The notes under the pieces: generated by a model
The model's database searches: none
The model's input: only the letters and a program-made list of their open reading frames with translations
What the model was told of the DNA's origin: nothing
From: Coptis chinensis
Taxonomy: Eukaryota; Streptophyta; Magnoliopsida; Ranunculales; Ranunculaceae
Direction of reading: 5' to 3'
Assembly (NCBI GenBank): GCA_015680905.1
Contig: CM027381.1
Location: forward strand, 60,764,501 to 60,828,500
DNA length: 64,000 bases
Translations under genes and position numbers: made by a program
In this document: positions 33,591-46,149 of the stretch, in pieces
Layout of the letters: the number at the start of each line of letters is the position of its first letter
How positions within the stretch are numbered: position 1 is the first letter of the stretch

Positions 33591-35240
33591 TCAAGAACTA
33601 ACTAGCACAACATCCACCTCGATCCCCTCCTTCCACCCTTTCAAAGGAACCCCGAAGTTTGCACTCGATCCCCGTTGTTTCTTTCAGGTTCTATAATTTT
33701 TAAATCCTCCTAGCAAAACAGATACTTCGTAAGGACAAACTATTTGACACCTTCATTTTCGTAGAATTGAGACAGTTCCTACACACACAATGAATGAGTT
33801 CAAAGTGCTAAAACCAAATCCTCATTGTGTACAAAGCCGTCTTTCTAGAACTTATCCATATCTACCATATTCTCCACAACCATTCACTTTTCCACACTTA
33901 TTTACAAGAACACCCACTCATTCAAAAATGAAAAAGAAGGTGCATGATAGGTTACACAATAAGGTTACCCAACTTCGCTTTGATTCCACTAGGTCGAGTC
34001 GTAGGAAATCTTGGTGTTTCATTGTATTTGGATATGTTTGTTGTGATATTTATTTATGGAATGATCCACAACTATTTAGGTTGTTGATATATGATCAACT
34101 GCGATGTTCATACATATGTTTTAGATAAAGTCTTGAGTATCCGACTATAAACCACTCAATTTCTGTGTTGGTGCATTTCCTTTCATTCCAATATATTGGT
34201 GAGTGCACCATTAAGGTAACCGGCCCTCCCTATGGAGTGTGTGGTCTGTAAGTACCGGATCCTAAGTCCACGGTTCACATAGTTCACGCTTTTCCACTCT
34301 TTGCATGTTTTCTCGGATTTTGAGTCATGTTTTCTATGGTGTGAATTATGTCTTTATTGCTTATTGTTTTTCCTTCTAAAACTAAAATAAAAAAAATAAA
34401 AAATAAAATAAACATAGTAATCTAGGAAGTCTCGAATCGACTTTAAAAGACCCATCGCTAAAAACAAATTTTCTAAAATTTTGTAAAAATTTGTTTGGGG
34501 GTGGGGTGTTTGTGTTTCCGCACTAAAATGTTTTATGTCCCATTAGAGTTGCTTAGGCTGTTTTATTGTATTACGATTCGGATTGACATGATCTATTCAT
34601 TTAGATTTCATTCGCTCAAGATAACTTACGCCATGCACGACTTCGAGGCGTTTTCCACTATCTCGTATGTCATCCGAAGTCGGAATAGAGTGTTTTATGG
34701 ATCATTGATAGGAAATTCTCTCCTGATCATTTCCATATCTCATTTCAAAAAATCGGACATGTAACTAAGCGGAATTTTGATTTGAAATTAGCGAAAAAAA
34801 AAAAAATAAAAATTTCGATTTTGGGCTTCATTCAACTCGCTACCACACCAGCCCATGATGCTGGCCAAGGCTTTTACCTTTTCAGCTACAGTTCATCGTT
34901 CTTCATCTTCCACCGCCATTAACAACCTCCAAACCTAGAAAAGCAAAAAATAAAAAGAAACTAAAACCCACGCCAAAAAGCAAATCCAAACCCCATTTTT
35001 GTTTGCAAACACCAATCAAAACAAACTCCACCAATTTAAAACTCGAAAAACCACCGAAAAAAATCAAACCAATTGGTGCTGCCGCCACCACTCCACCACC
35101 TCCATCGTTCTTCAAGTCGGTCAAGTAAAACCACCACCACCACATCTTCTACAAACCCCAAACCGTAATCAAACTCTAAATGGCTCAACGCCAGATTATA
35201 CCGAGCAGATTTTATCGCCGACCATTTCTACCGCTTTTTT
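33591..35240 (+). other. Non-coding region after pol in copy B
   Basis: It aligns by eye with 49220-50200 of copy D, sharing blocks such as 'ggagtgtgtggtctgtaa' and 'ggatcctaagtccac'. A G-rich tract TTTGTTTGGGGGTGGGG lies at about 34489-34505. Open frames at 33790 and 34495 are not conserved in copy D and are not called. Confidence 0.5.
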
Positions 35241-36330
35241 ACGGGTGACGAATGGCTAGTAGAGACTGGAATAGTCTCGGTAATTCGACCAAGACTTCTA
35301 CCATGAAGACTTGGTCGACGGTTCTACAACACCCGGAGTTGGAGGGGAGTCGGATTTTTGTTTTGGTGAAGAAGAGGAGGAGTTGACTACGGGGGTTTGG
35401 TCGAGATTCTAGGCATTCCGCCTAGAATCAACTGATGCCGCTTTTACAGATCCCAGGTTTGACGGGTTGAGCCGTTGATGGGCGCATCGGCCATCAATGG
35501 GAGCTACAATCCAAACTCCTATCAGGCGCGGGCTTCTTCGAGGGACCAACCAACCGGGCTACACCCCAGTTGGATCGGGTCGGAATGTCCTAGGTGCGAC
35601 AAGGTCGCTGACATCGGTCCGACTCTGCCTCCACGCTCCTATGGATACCCAGAGCGGAAGTACGATTTTGTCAGATCCCGGAGTTTTGGCCGAACATGAT
35701 CGAGGTTCGACGGTCGCTGGCACCTCTTCCCCGCGGCTTATCACTAAGATCATGTCAAGATGAAGGCAACTCCGCTTCCGAGGATTTACATTACCCCGCG
35801 ACATCGGAACCCGCAGATGATCTATAGGGAGTGAGGTCCAACAAGTCCGGAAATTGCCGAGGATAGGAAACAGCTGAGGAGGAGGAGGAGCAGAGGGTAG
35901 ATGAGGATGAGTCGGAGGAGGATGAGGAGGATGGCACCTGCTTTGATAATGGATGCCTTTCCAGAGGTGTGGGTCCGATGCCGAGCGCGATGGCTATGCT
36001 TCATAGGGGCATGCGCTTCACTCAACACTCTTCAGGCAGACCTCCGACTCGACAGCGACTATTCATCGCAACTTCGAGCCCGCACCCGTGAGGGAGGATG
36101 AGAGATGGGAGCAGGCGAGGGTCTGAGATGGAAGCCCGGGCCGGTTTTAGAGTAGATATGCTAGCACGCTTCCCACCTCATATACACATCGGCCCGAGGG
36201 ACAACTACTACTAGGCATGAGCGCCGCCGACGGCGATCCATCGCCGCTGGACCTTCTCGAGCCCGTGAGCCACCACTGAAGTTCAGGCCCTCGCCACCAA
36301 ATTGGCATGGCTTAGGTGTTTAGAGAGGAT
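35241..36330 (+). pseudogene. First ORF after pol in copy B (fossil, unidentified)
   Basis: A decayed coding region that matches 50220-51400 in copy D, GC-richer than its surroundings and acidic toward the end (gaggaggaggag words). Athila elements commonly carry an extra ORF after pol, described in some as envelope-like. I see no clear signal peptide or membrane segment that would support that name here. Confidence 0.45.
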
Positions 36331-37149
36331 GAGGAGTGATAGTGGTAGTTATTTATGTTTAGTAGTTGTTGTTTTATTTACTTTTGTTGTCTTTATTGTA
36401 ATGTAACTTTTATTTCAAGAATTTGAATTTTTGTAGTAATATCCTCAATGAAATTTTAATATAAGGGTTTATTTTCATATTGTGTGCTTATTTCATATTG
36501 ACCACACCTTCCAAACTTGTTTGGGGTGGTTTGATTATTTCAAGTCAGATTCTTAATAAAACCTAGTGTTAGAATTTCATCATGGAGTAAGGTGAAAATA
36601 TGGTAGTTTAGGCATATCCGTGATTGAGAATCATTGTAGGATGAAATCTAGATTAAATAGGTACATTCACCATAAAATCCAAATAAGAGATAACGGGTTT
36701 GAATTAGAATCCGTGATATGAGTTGTTTCCGTTTTCGAAGTTTGGAGATTTTAGGATTTCTAAACCCAAATTAGTTTTGGCAACTTTCTCGATCCATTCT
36801 AGCAACTTTAAGCCTATATAAACTTGATACAATCTATCCTCACAACTCACATTACACCTAAACTCCATCACTCACCCTTCAAACCCGCGATTCCCACGCT
36901 TCGACTTCATTTTCGCAATTCAGACCCTCGCTCGCCAAGGCTTCTAATTGAGCACGCCGCTCTAAAATTCGTAAAAATTTAAATTTCGTCGAAGATACCA
37001 CGCAAGTCAAAGCTTAATTCGCTTAAGTTATCGAAATCAAAATACAAAATAGCTACCACGCTTCTAAGTCGAGGAGGCCACCGACTTCTCCTCGACCAGA
37101 ATTTTCCCAGTTTTTCGAAAGCGTAGTATCCCGGATCATTCGCAGCTAT

Positions 37150-38100
37150 TCCAAAGCTGTAATTTTGAGATGACATCTCCAATATTGATACCGAATAGTC
37201 TTTTCAAGATTTGTTCCAAAGCATTACTTTTACGGTGCTTGGTTTCAGCGAGGTGATCACATATGTTGGCGGGAACCTCTTATGGTAAGACCGGGCTGAA
37301 CTTTATTCTCCAAAGACTTGCATCTTATTTTTATAATAACTGCATTTTCTTTGAGAGACCGGACGGAGAACAAGTGTTCTCCATCAACATTGACAATGAA
37401 CCAATGGAGATTACCGTGTTCTTGCTAGCATTTGTTCTTGGACTTGCTATGCCTGGCCGAGATACAAGACCCATGGTGCTATTGGGTCGATAATATGCAT
37501 GTCTACACTTATGAAGTCTTTGCACGAGGCTTATGGGCAGTGCATTTTCCAGATTGAGGACCAAGGGGACTATAACGCTGTTCCCTTGGTAGCCCGGGTC
37601 CCATGAACATAGGAACCTGTTATGTTTTGGATAATGCTAAACATTTTTGGGAATGGCTTTTTTTCCGTGGAATGACGCCACTTGCAGCGTTTTCCTTGCT
37701 TTTTAGCCAATGGACGGGTTCTATGACCTTCCCGTAACTTTGATGTCTAGTTTAGCACGAGCCTATACAATGAGGCATAAGTACCTTCTTATGCCCTGTT
37801 CTAATTTCAATGATTATGCTATGTTTCTTTCCCCGCTTTTTTGTACACGCTTCACGGATTGGATTAAGGTAGACACGGCGGCGCACCCACCAATAGTATT
37901 ATCCGATCTTTCCCGTAATGACTTGGCATGGGTGGCGGATATAACCTCACCAGGTTGCACCCTACACCCCATCGACCAAGTGGCACTTAATAGGTTAGCA
38001 ACCATAGATGATAAATGGCATGAAGCCCGCAAATTATCATAGCATGGCAGATCGCTGAAGGAACTCACTTCTTTATAGAAGTAGAGGATGACTAAGATGA
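37150..38100 (+). pseudogene. Second ORF after pol in copy B, ATHILA ORF-1-like (fossil)
   Basis: Stretches such as F-S-I-N-I-D-N-E-P-M-E-I-T-V-F-L-L-A-F-V and L-A-R-A-Y-T-M-R-H-K-Y-L-L-M, then H-P-P-I-V-L-S-D and C-T-L-H-P-I-D-Q-V-A-L-N-R-L, resemble the Pfam ATHILA ORF-1 family (PF03078). That match is from memory. The same region recurs at 52110-53030 and at 56232-56452. It is broken. Confidence 0.55.
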
Positions 38101-39157
38101 TTAATAACAACGGAGTGGAGGTAAGTTTTAGTTTTCTGTTAGTGTCCGCTATGTCCCAAGCAATTTAATTATGTTAACCCCATAATGGGTGGAACTCTTA
38201 TAGAGTAAGGGCCGCTTTTATTTCCTATATTAGTACGCTCTAACATTGGTTTGCAGATGTTTTGAATTTCACGCTTCAATGGTATTTTTCCTACCCTCTT
38301 TATTTACAATGCTTTGAGGACAAATCATTCTTCTTGTTTGGGGGGCATAGAATCACGTGTAATTAAGACATCCGTTAGGATATAGATATATATAATATGC
38401 ATTTGTTTTCTAGTTAAAATTTCAAAAATTTAAAAATATAAATAAATAAGTTTATGCTATACACTTAGGAATATTGGTATTGTTTTCTTTCTCCATGCTC
38501 TTAACAATCTAGAAGTCTCACATAGTTGCTGCATCGTAATAATTGTTAGAAACTTAGGTTAATAATGTAGGTAATAATCTTTGCATCTATCTATAAATAT
38601 ATTACATGAGTATCTATGATTGTTAGCAAGAAGTTTCAAATCTAGGCTAGAGTACTTATTCTACAAACTCGTGGAGAATATAGCCTAAAGCCTTATATGA
38701 GCTAAACATTTGAGAAATGACACAAGGGAGAAGTAAAACCGGATAGAGAAATCACACGCCCACTTGCTTGATCACTAAACCATATCCTAAGTGAGAATTT
38801 AGGGCGCTTTTGGATCGATATAGCCGTAAATTCAAACCTATGAATTATTTTCCGCTAGTCGCCACTCGAGTTCTTTTCTTTAGCCTTCCATACACCACAA
38901 TTCCTTTACCCCCGTTACAAAACAAAACAAAAAAAAAAAAAAAAAAAAAAGAGAATAAATCAACCTACCCAATTTAGAATAAGTCCGAGAATAGAATGAG
39001 TGAAGAAAGAAGAAGAGAAAAACCCCGTGGTAAACAAAAAAAAATTGTTACTTGCTTTAAAAATAAAGAAAAGAAGTTTCCATCCAAAGAAAAGAAAAAT
39101 AGAAATAAAATAAAAACTCCAAAAAAAAATAGAATAAAAAGGAGTCAAAAGCCAAGG

Positions 39158-39189
<32 letters not shown>

Positions 39190-39798
39190 GGCAAGGATGG
39201 AAACAAAGTGTAGAAGCAAAAGAAAATAACAAGGTTTTCTAAGTTACATAATACCTAAGACTCTATTATCTCAGACTTGTCCTTTGAATATCCATTTCCT
39301 TCCTTCTTAAACCATCTCCTAATCCCTCAGAACACCTAATAAAGACCTCTAAGCTCAATTAGGAATAGGTTAGTGTGATAGTAAGTGGCAGATGTGTTTG
39401 ATTGACCCCGCTTCCTTTGTTGTCATTGAGATTGTAAGGTAAAGTGTGCCCACCGCATTAATCGGAGTAGCTTAAACTTGAGTGCAAAAAATCAGAGTGT
39501 TGTTTTTGACTATTATTGTGAGAACCTATTTAAGGACGCTTATTCCGAAGTTCCTAAAACAAACCCCGCTAAACATTTGATAGTACTACTCATCAGATAT
39601 ATGTTTATTGTAGATGATTGATTATTATGCATATATTAACTTAGGGTTTTGACCGGTTATTCTTATGTAATTGCTAGAGAGATGTATAGATAGTTGAGCA
39701 TGAATAAGGAAACAATAGTTTTATTTTCTTAGTCGCCAGAAGATAGATGAAGCTTTGGAGTACCTTCATCGAAAACTCTCACTAGGTTATAACTCGGC

Positions 39799-39819
39799 CC
39801 ACTAGGGAATTCCTAGTGG
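39799..39819 (+). other. Conserved hairpin upstream in the 3' UTR (4 copies)
   Basis: Arms CCACTAGG and CCTAGTGG enclose the loop GAATT. It is identical at 39799-39819 (with the same arms), 54718-54738, 58133-58153 and 60153-60173, although neighbouring bases differ between copies. It sits about 100 bases before the hairpin next to the purine tract. Confidence 0.8.
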
Positions 39820-39916
39820 TTTAAGGCCTTGTTGCATATGGTCAATGCAATCGCGACTCAAATAAACGAGAGTAGTTAGAACTCCATTTTTGGTCACTTA
39901 TTCTAATTTTCTCATA

Positions 39917-39936
39917 TTTGCTTGAGGACAAGCAAA
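39917..39936 (+). other. Conserved hairpin beside the polypurine tract (4 copies)
   Basis: Arms TTTGCTTG and CAAGCAAA enclose the loop AGGA: a perfect 8-bp stem. It occurs 15 to 20 bases before the purine tract in all four complete 3' ends: 39917-39936, 54835-54854, 58246-58265 and 60269-60288. A relative with the same AGGA loop (arms ATGCTTTG/CAAAGCAT) lies downstream of the second ORF after pol near 38310, 53224 and 56666, there too followed by a G-rich tract. Confidence 0.8.
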
Positions 39937-39955
39937 ATGTCAGTTTGGGGTGGTT

Positions 39956-41320
39956 TGATAAGAGCCCAAAACTGTAGTTTTAACCCCTTAATAATCATAT
40001 CGTTAGACCAATTATGTGAATAATAAGTAAGAGTTAACACCGACACGCTGTTTTTATGCATTTCGTGCTTCAAAGTCCATTATGTGCAGTAAATGTACCA
40101 CTTTAGCTTAAAGATACGTGGAGCAAAAGTCAAGAGAACTTCCGAAAAGCCGTATCTTTGGACTCAGACCTCGAATTGGGCATACCTTATGTCAAAACGA
40201 CTGCCTCGAAAGAGCTTTGTAATGGTCCAAGCCTTGACCCAATCAGAGGAGCAGAAGTGGACGAAAAGTCTGTGGAAGTCAACTGCAGCTGAAGAGGCCT
40301 TTTGATCGAAGAATTGGTTTGGGGCCCGATTCTCTCGCCCAAACCCGGCTCCAAGCCCATGCACGAATTTTGATCTGAATGTATAAGAACAAAAGCTTAA
40401 GTCTTTGTTAATGGTAGATTAATTAGTAGAGAATTAGGGTTCATAGCTTAGAATAGAAAGTAGCCATTAAAATAGCTTCTAGATCTAGATTTAATTGTTT
40501 TTCTTTAATTAGTTTCAAATCCCTTTTTATTAGATTAAACCTTTGAATCTTGTTCTTCATTTGATTAGATCAATAAAGTAGTATTCTTTATCCATTTCGA
40601 TTTTTGTCAATTCCAATTCTAGATCTAATTTCAATTCATGTCCTTAGTTCAATTTAGTCATTAAATTAGATTTCATTATTGTTTAATTAAATAAATTTCA
40701 ATGCTTTATATTATGTTTAGTTTTAATATAAATGGAAATGATTATGAATGATTCAAGGCTAAACCTCCATTAGAGGGGGTTGTGAAGCCTTGATGAAAGC
40801 TTGAGTCCGATTATCGTAGAGTCGCCGATTTTTTTCTATTCCACTCTAGAAATGATTAGTTCACCATGAGAATGGGTTTAATTGTTCACATGCTAGTTAT
40901 AATTGGTAGAAATGCCATGTATAATTAGGGATTAGGAATAACCAATTGTTCTCGCCGGGCAGCTCATTCGGATTACTTAATTTATTCGTCGTTAGTGGAT
41001 TAAGTTGAAGTTATGGTGGAATCAATCCCCCTCTAACTCCTTATCATAGAATCAACGAAGCATTCCCTTAGTATTCCGATAACCGACTAGTTCAGATCTT
41101 GTGGGTAGTTGCATCAGAGTATAATTCCCTTCAGAAAACTCTCATAGACTTAAAACCACTAGTTAGATTAGAAAACATCCATGCTAGAGAACTAGGAGTG
41201 GAACTAACTCTATCTACTCCCCTATATCTCAATTGGTTGAGAGTAGAATAATTCTTTGATAAACAAGATAGCATCAGTAATAAGTTTAGTTTACTTACGC
41301 TTTGAATTCATCGCTCTATA
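39956..41320 (+). mobile_element. Array LTR 3 (3' partner of LTR 2)
   Basis: It starts TGATAAGAGCCC directly after the TTTGGGGTGGT purine tract. It matches LTR 2 along almost its whole length. The right end loses similarity to the family near 41317, and the expected TTATCA is absent, so a recombination junction lies there. Confidence 0.8.
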
Positions 41321-42600
41321 ATCGCTTTGTTTTTAGAGGAAATAAATACAACACGCCTATCTAGAATTTCACACACTACACTTGTATCAATGGCTAAAGA
41401 ACAAGAGACTCCTCTCTCGATTTTTATAAAGCCCTAAACGATGGCCCTAAGTCATGCATCGTTTTGTAGGGCCTAGTAGGATTTTTGAATCCCCCCTAAT
41501 ATATTTAACTTGTTACCAGGTTTTTCATGGTTTTAGACCACGAAGCCTTACCAAAGACACGCGTAGATAGACCAAGTTCTCACTATATTCCATCATCCTA
41601 GCGTAAGTCCGGATCAAGTTAAACTTAGGGTGTTTCCTTTGTTATGCTGCATCCGGCCCAAACGCCAAACTCAGGACTCATGGGCTCAACTTGTTCAATT
41701 GTTCATGGAACAGTTTTACCCACCAATTGAAGACAGATGAAATGCTTCACAGGATTCATTTCTTCCACTGTAATCCTCATGAATCCTTTTTCAGAGGCCT
41801 CGAATCGTTCAATCGATCTTTCTCATTGAATGCCCGTGATCATAATCTTGCGTAAAGACACGCTTTGTTCGCTTTCTTCAAGGGGCTTTCACATTATCAT
41901 AAGGAGGTTCTAGATATCATGACTAGGGGTAGTTTTTCTTAGTAAAGGAGCCTTGGAGGCTTATAAATTCTTAGAAGATCAATCTAAGAAGAACAACAAT
42001 TGGGGAGGAAACGATTCCTCCCGGCTCCTCTCCTTCTTCTCTTGAGGTTAAACATGATCCCGAAGCTTAAAACTCTTATCGATGCCCTCACTAAAAGGTA
42101 GATGCCATCTCTGTTCAACAACAACCCACTCCACCATAAACATTAACTCTACTCATTGTAATGTCTCGTTGTAGTCTTGAGCATTCTCGACTTCTATTGT
42201 CCTCTTGTTTATGCACAAACACCACCACAACCATCACACTTCAACCAGGTTTACTCAACATCAAGGACAAGGGAACTTAGGTGACCAGAATAGAGGTTTA
42301 GTACCCATAACCCTTAACTATCAACATCAAGACATGAACGCCAACAAGCTTTAATTCCAATACAACCATCTAGGGACAAAGTAGTATTGACCTTGTTGGA
42401 GAAACAAAATCAAATTATGTAACAAAACTCCAACTTGATGAAAGATCAAGATGATCAAAACTCTAATATGATGAAACAAACGATGCAAATGATGCAGTCT
42501 TTTGTACCAAAAAGGTTATTGACATGTCTTCTAACCAAAATAATAACCAAACCGGCGTGTTTCCAAGTCAAGCAAAAGGCCTAATCCTAAGTTAACAAAC
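41321..42600 (+). pseudogene. gag of copy C (fossil)
   Basis: It matches copy B gag from about 30900 onward: the words for E-T-P-L-S, 'catgcatcgttttg' and the F-H-G-like region recur. Almost none of the leader seen in copy B is present between LTR 3 and this gag. It is broken. Confidence 0.6.
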
Positions 42601-44650
42601 ACCGCCCAAATAAAAAGTAGTGTAATGGTAATATAAAACCAAGGGGACTACAGGCAGTACTACCCTTCGCTCAGGGAGAGTAGTTGATAACCGTTGACTA
42701 TGCCTAAAGATCACCCACAAACTATAAATGATACCATACCAAATCATCATAGAAATTGAAGACCCTACACTGCAGAGGTTCCAATATGGAAACCTAGTTG
42801 GTTTGATAAACGATAAAGCAACGGTTAACAAATATGTTCCCCTCATATTAGGTATATGGGTATAGGATAAAACACCACATGAACAACTAGATTTTCCTGT
42901 AGAAGGTGAAGTTAAGTCTATTGAGAGTTTTTGTATATCACATTAGTGCTTCCACGATGTCGCCCCTACACTAGTACATATCCCTCTTATGGAAGAAGAC
43001 AAAGATCACAATTTTGACTCTTTGAACATAACCTCAATCCAGAGAAAGAATTTTCAACCCCGCCTTCTAACCATAGAAGAGATGGACTAAACCTCACAAT
43101 AGACGAGATAGATGAATTCTCAAAGATGGAGATGAATACCATAATTATATGGATGCTAACAACCTAGATGAGGAATTCGACGAAGTTTCTAAAGAGCACG
43201 TGATGATCCACCTCCTCAAGCACTACCTAGAACACCACCCTACCACCATCCACCTGAGTTAATCCCTCATAAAATCCAATCATTCTTCCCACCCTTTTTC
43301 TTCTAACACTTATCCACATTCCAAGTATTTTCCAAAACCATTCATTTACTCACCATCATTCACTTGACACCTTCTTATTCAACTAAGTTCATACCCAGAG
43401 AAAGTTTTGGAGCTTGATTCTGCGTTTGGTGGTGCATTCCATGTTAACTATTTATGGAAAGATCCATAATTGTTTAGATTATTAATATATGGAAAAACTG
43501 CATGTAAATACATATATATCACTTTAAGTCTAGGGAATCGACTTTAAAAGACCATCGTTTTTAAAACAAATTTTACAAACCCTGTTTTCAAAAATTTGTT
43601 TTGGGGTGGGGTGTTTGGTTTTTCCATGCTTGATCACTAAACTTCTATTCTTATCCCCACCTCGCCCCTTTAAGAGTAGCTAGATTTCTCCTTGTTTGTT
43701 GTTTTGATGTTGTTTTATTATTTTTAGTAGATAGAATGTTACGTTGTTAAATTCAGAGTTAACTTTGAATTTGGTAGTTAAATGTTGTTTGAATTTCAAT
43801 TTTAATATAATGTTGTTCTTTTCAAATTGTGCATGAATTTTATTGTTAATCCCACCTTCCCAATTGTTTGGGGGGTGGTATTATTTATTCTATCATGATT
43901 TGTAGAAGATCCTCCATTTTAGAGTTTGTTTGGGAGGAAGGTTAAGAATATTGTCGAATTGGCATACCTATGATTAGATGTGGTGGTAGGATGAAATCTA
44001 AGAGAGTTTTAGGAAGTTACTAGTCTAAATCCAAATATAAAGATATTAGGGTTGTTATAGAATCAAAGAATAGAGTTGTTCAGTTTTGGGTTGAAAATTT
44101 TATTGTTCCCGAAATTGCCTTAAAACTTTTTGGCAACCTACCGATTCGCTTTAACAATTCCAAAACCTATAAAAACTTCATTCATTCTACACTCACAACC
44201 CACACTACACCTAACTTCCATCTCTCACCTTTCCTCCCACGTTTCGGGTTGTTGTTCTTCACCATTTTCACAAATCAAGATTCCTGAGGACTCCGCTGCT
44301 TGAGCACACTCGCGCTTCTAGCCATTTTCTCGAATTTTACACCGAAAGCACCTAAGCCCAAGTTGTGACTGGCTTCAAAAACTCGTGAAGTCAAAACACC
44401 CGAGGCACACTCCGCGCCCAAGTGGGCGACTTGGCCCGGACTTCCAGAGACCGGAAATTTCCGGTTTTTTGCGGGTTGTTCGGTGATTTTGGTACTGCTC
44501 CGTGGCGCTATTTTGAGATGACATCTCCTACAATAATACAGAACGCTTCAAGATTTGTTTCAAAGTACCACTTATGGTGCTTGGCTTTCATGAGGTGATC
44601 ACACACGTAGCCGGAACCCTTTATGGTTCTTGCTAGCATTTGTTCTGGGA
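42601..44650 (+). other. Internal remainder of copy C (fossil)
   Basis: Pieces here correspond in order to copy B: a segment near 43160 matching 33540, the G-rich tract near 43590 matching 34490, a region near 43850 matching 36515, the non-coding block 44090-44230 matching 36770-36890, and a short part of the second ORF after pol near 44520-44650. No RT or integrase was recognised. The border with copy D is near 44650. Confidence 0.5.
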
Positions 44651-46100
44651 CTGCTATGCCCACGAAATACAAGAATGATATCGTAAATCAAATCGTTAGG
44701 CAAGCAAACAATTATAACCAAAGTCCACCTAGACAAGGACAAGGTCAAAGGGAATTATAATAATTATAACAACCAAAGCGCCGACAAAGGTCAAGCACAA
44801 GGTCGGAGAATAATTATAATAATTATAATACCAATAAGGTAATATCGTTCGGTTAATAATACTAACTATCACAACCCACCCATAAATAATCAACGAGAGA
44901 TAGTTCGATCGCGACCCGTGCGGACTACTACACCTACACAACCGGATCGTATCGGACGCTTTATCTGAGTTACCCAACAAATTTTCCAAACAATGACTTC
45001 AATCAAACCCAGCGGATCTTACAATCCATAAATCGGCATACGGCGGTTAGTGAGAAATCAACAAAAAAGTGTTTCGAGGTCAAAAGCGATACCAAACCCT
45101 AAAGCGGCAAACCACAACCTTTGAGGTAAAGCGGTAATTCTAGATGCAAAACTACAATCGGTGACCTAAATGCCATCACCACTCTCCGTTGCGGAAGAGT
45201 GGTTGATAACAAAAGTAACACTGCTTTATAGTTACCCCATCATTACTCCTACATAGGATATCGAACTAGATGCCGTGTAAAACCGAGGGCCTACCACGGT
45301 AGAGGTACCAGTTAAATCACAACCAAAGAAACCGAAAAGCCAAGGTTACGGCAAGTAGAGAGCCATATCACGAAATAGATGCCAAACCACCATTCCCTCA
45401 AAAATTAGCCATGCTAACTTGGGGATACAAACTTTGAGGAAATTAGAAGCGTTTTCAAGAATCTAGCGATAAACCTTCCTTTTCTGAAGCTATTAAAGCT
45501 ACCTAACCACGCTAAGTTTCTTAAAGAGTTGTGCACTACTAAATGAAGACCAACATACCTAAAGGCGCTTTTAAGCTGAGCGGTTCCAACTTTATCCGAA
45601 AATAATGGAATTGTTAAAAGTACAAAGGACCACGGTAGTCCTATCTTGTAAAATGCACCTAGGAGATTCCTACCCGGCGACCACTTTATTAGACCTTGGG
45701 GGGAGTGTTAACTTACTCATTATTACTTGTATAAAAAAAATAGGTCTACGGGAAATGCAACCTACAAAAATAACGTTGCAATTGGCGGACGAGTCAATTA
45801 AGTATCCTAAAGGTGTAGTGGAAAAGCGTGCTTGTTAAGGTTCAGGATTTCTACTATCCTGCTGATTTTGTTATCCTCGATACAGAAGTAAGCTAATGAC
45901 TCATGTACCGATTATCTTAGGGCCGCCCCTTTGGCGCTTCTTGCCAATGCGGCTTTTTATAAATTGTCGCGATGGAAAGATGTCCTTATCTTTTTTGGCC
46001 ATCTTTAGCCGAGGTAAATGTTTTAAAATGATGAAACGTTACCCGATTAGCGTCTATAGATGGGGAGGTTAGCATGATCGAGAGTTTAGCTCAAGATTAT
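44651..46100 (+). pseudogene. gag end and protease of copy D (fossil)
   Basis: It begins inside the gag nucleocapsid region (the N/G/Q-rich 'aattataataattata' tract matching 32040-32100). Protease follows near 45605-45840, with G-G-S-V-N-L-L and Q-P-T-K-I-T-L-Q-L-A-D-E-S-I-K-Y-P. It is broken. Confidence 0.7.
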
Positions 46101-46149
46101 TTTAACAACACGTTTCCACGAAAACAATATGTACAAATTCCTTTCTTTT

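Larger units (their letters stand above)
38101..39955 (+). other. Long 3' untranslated region of copy B
   Basis: About 1.85 kb of AT-rich sequence, conserved in copies D (53030-54873) and E (56453-58284), and partly in copy F (59821-60306). It contains A-runs of about 30 and 27 bases (38930-38951 and 39160-39186), two hairpins (39799-39819 and 39917-39936) and the polypurine tract TTTGGGGTGGT just before LTR 3. Confidence 0.7.

Noticed and set aside
35241-36330. Envelope gene of an Athila-like element
   Set aside because: Position fits, but no signal peptide, membrane segment or cleavage motif could be seen in the decayed copies.
38996-39229. Lys-rich open frame of 77 codons and its minus-strand Phe-rich shadow
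   Set aside because: Produced by A-rich tracts in the Athila-like 3' UTR; the same region in copies D and E gives different frames.
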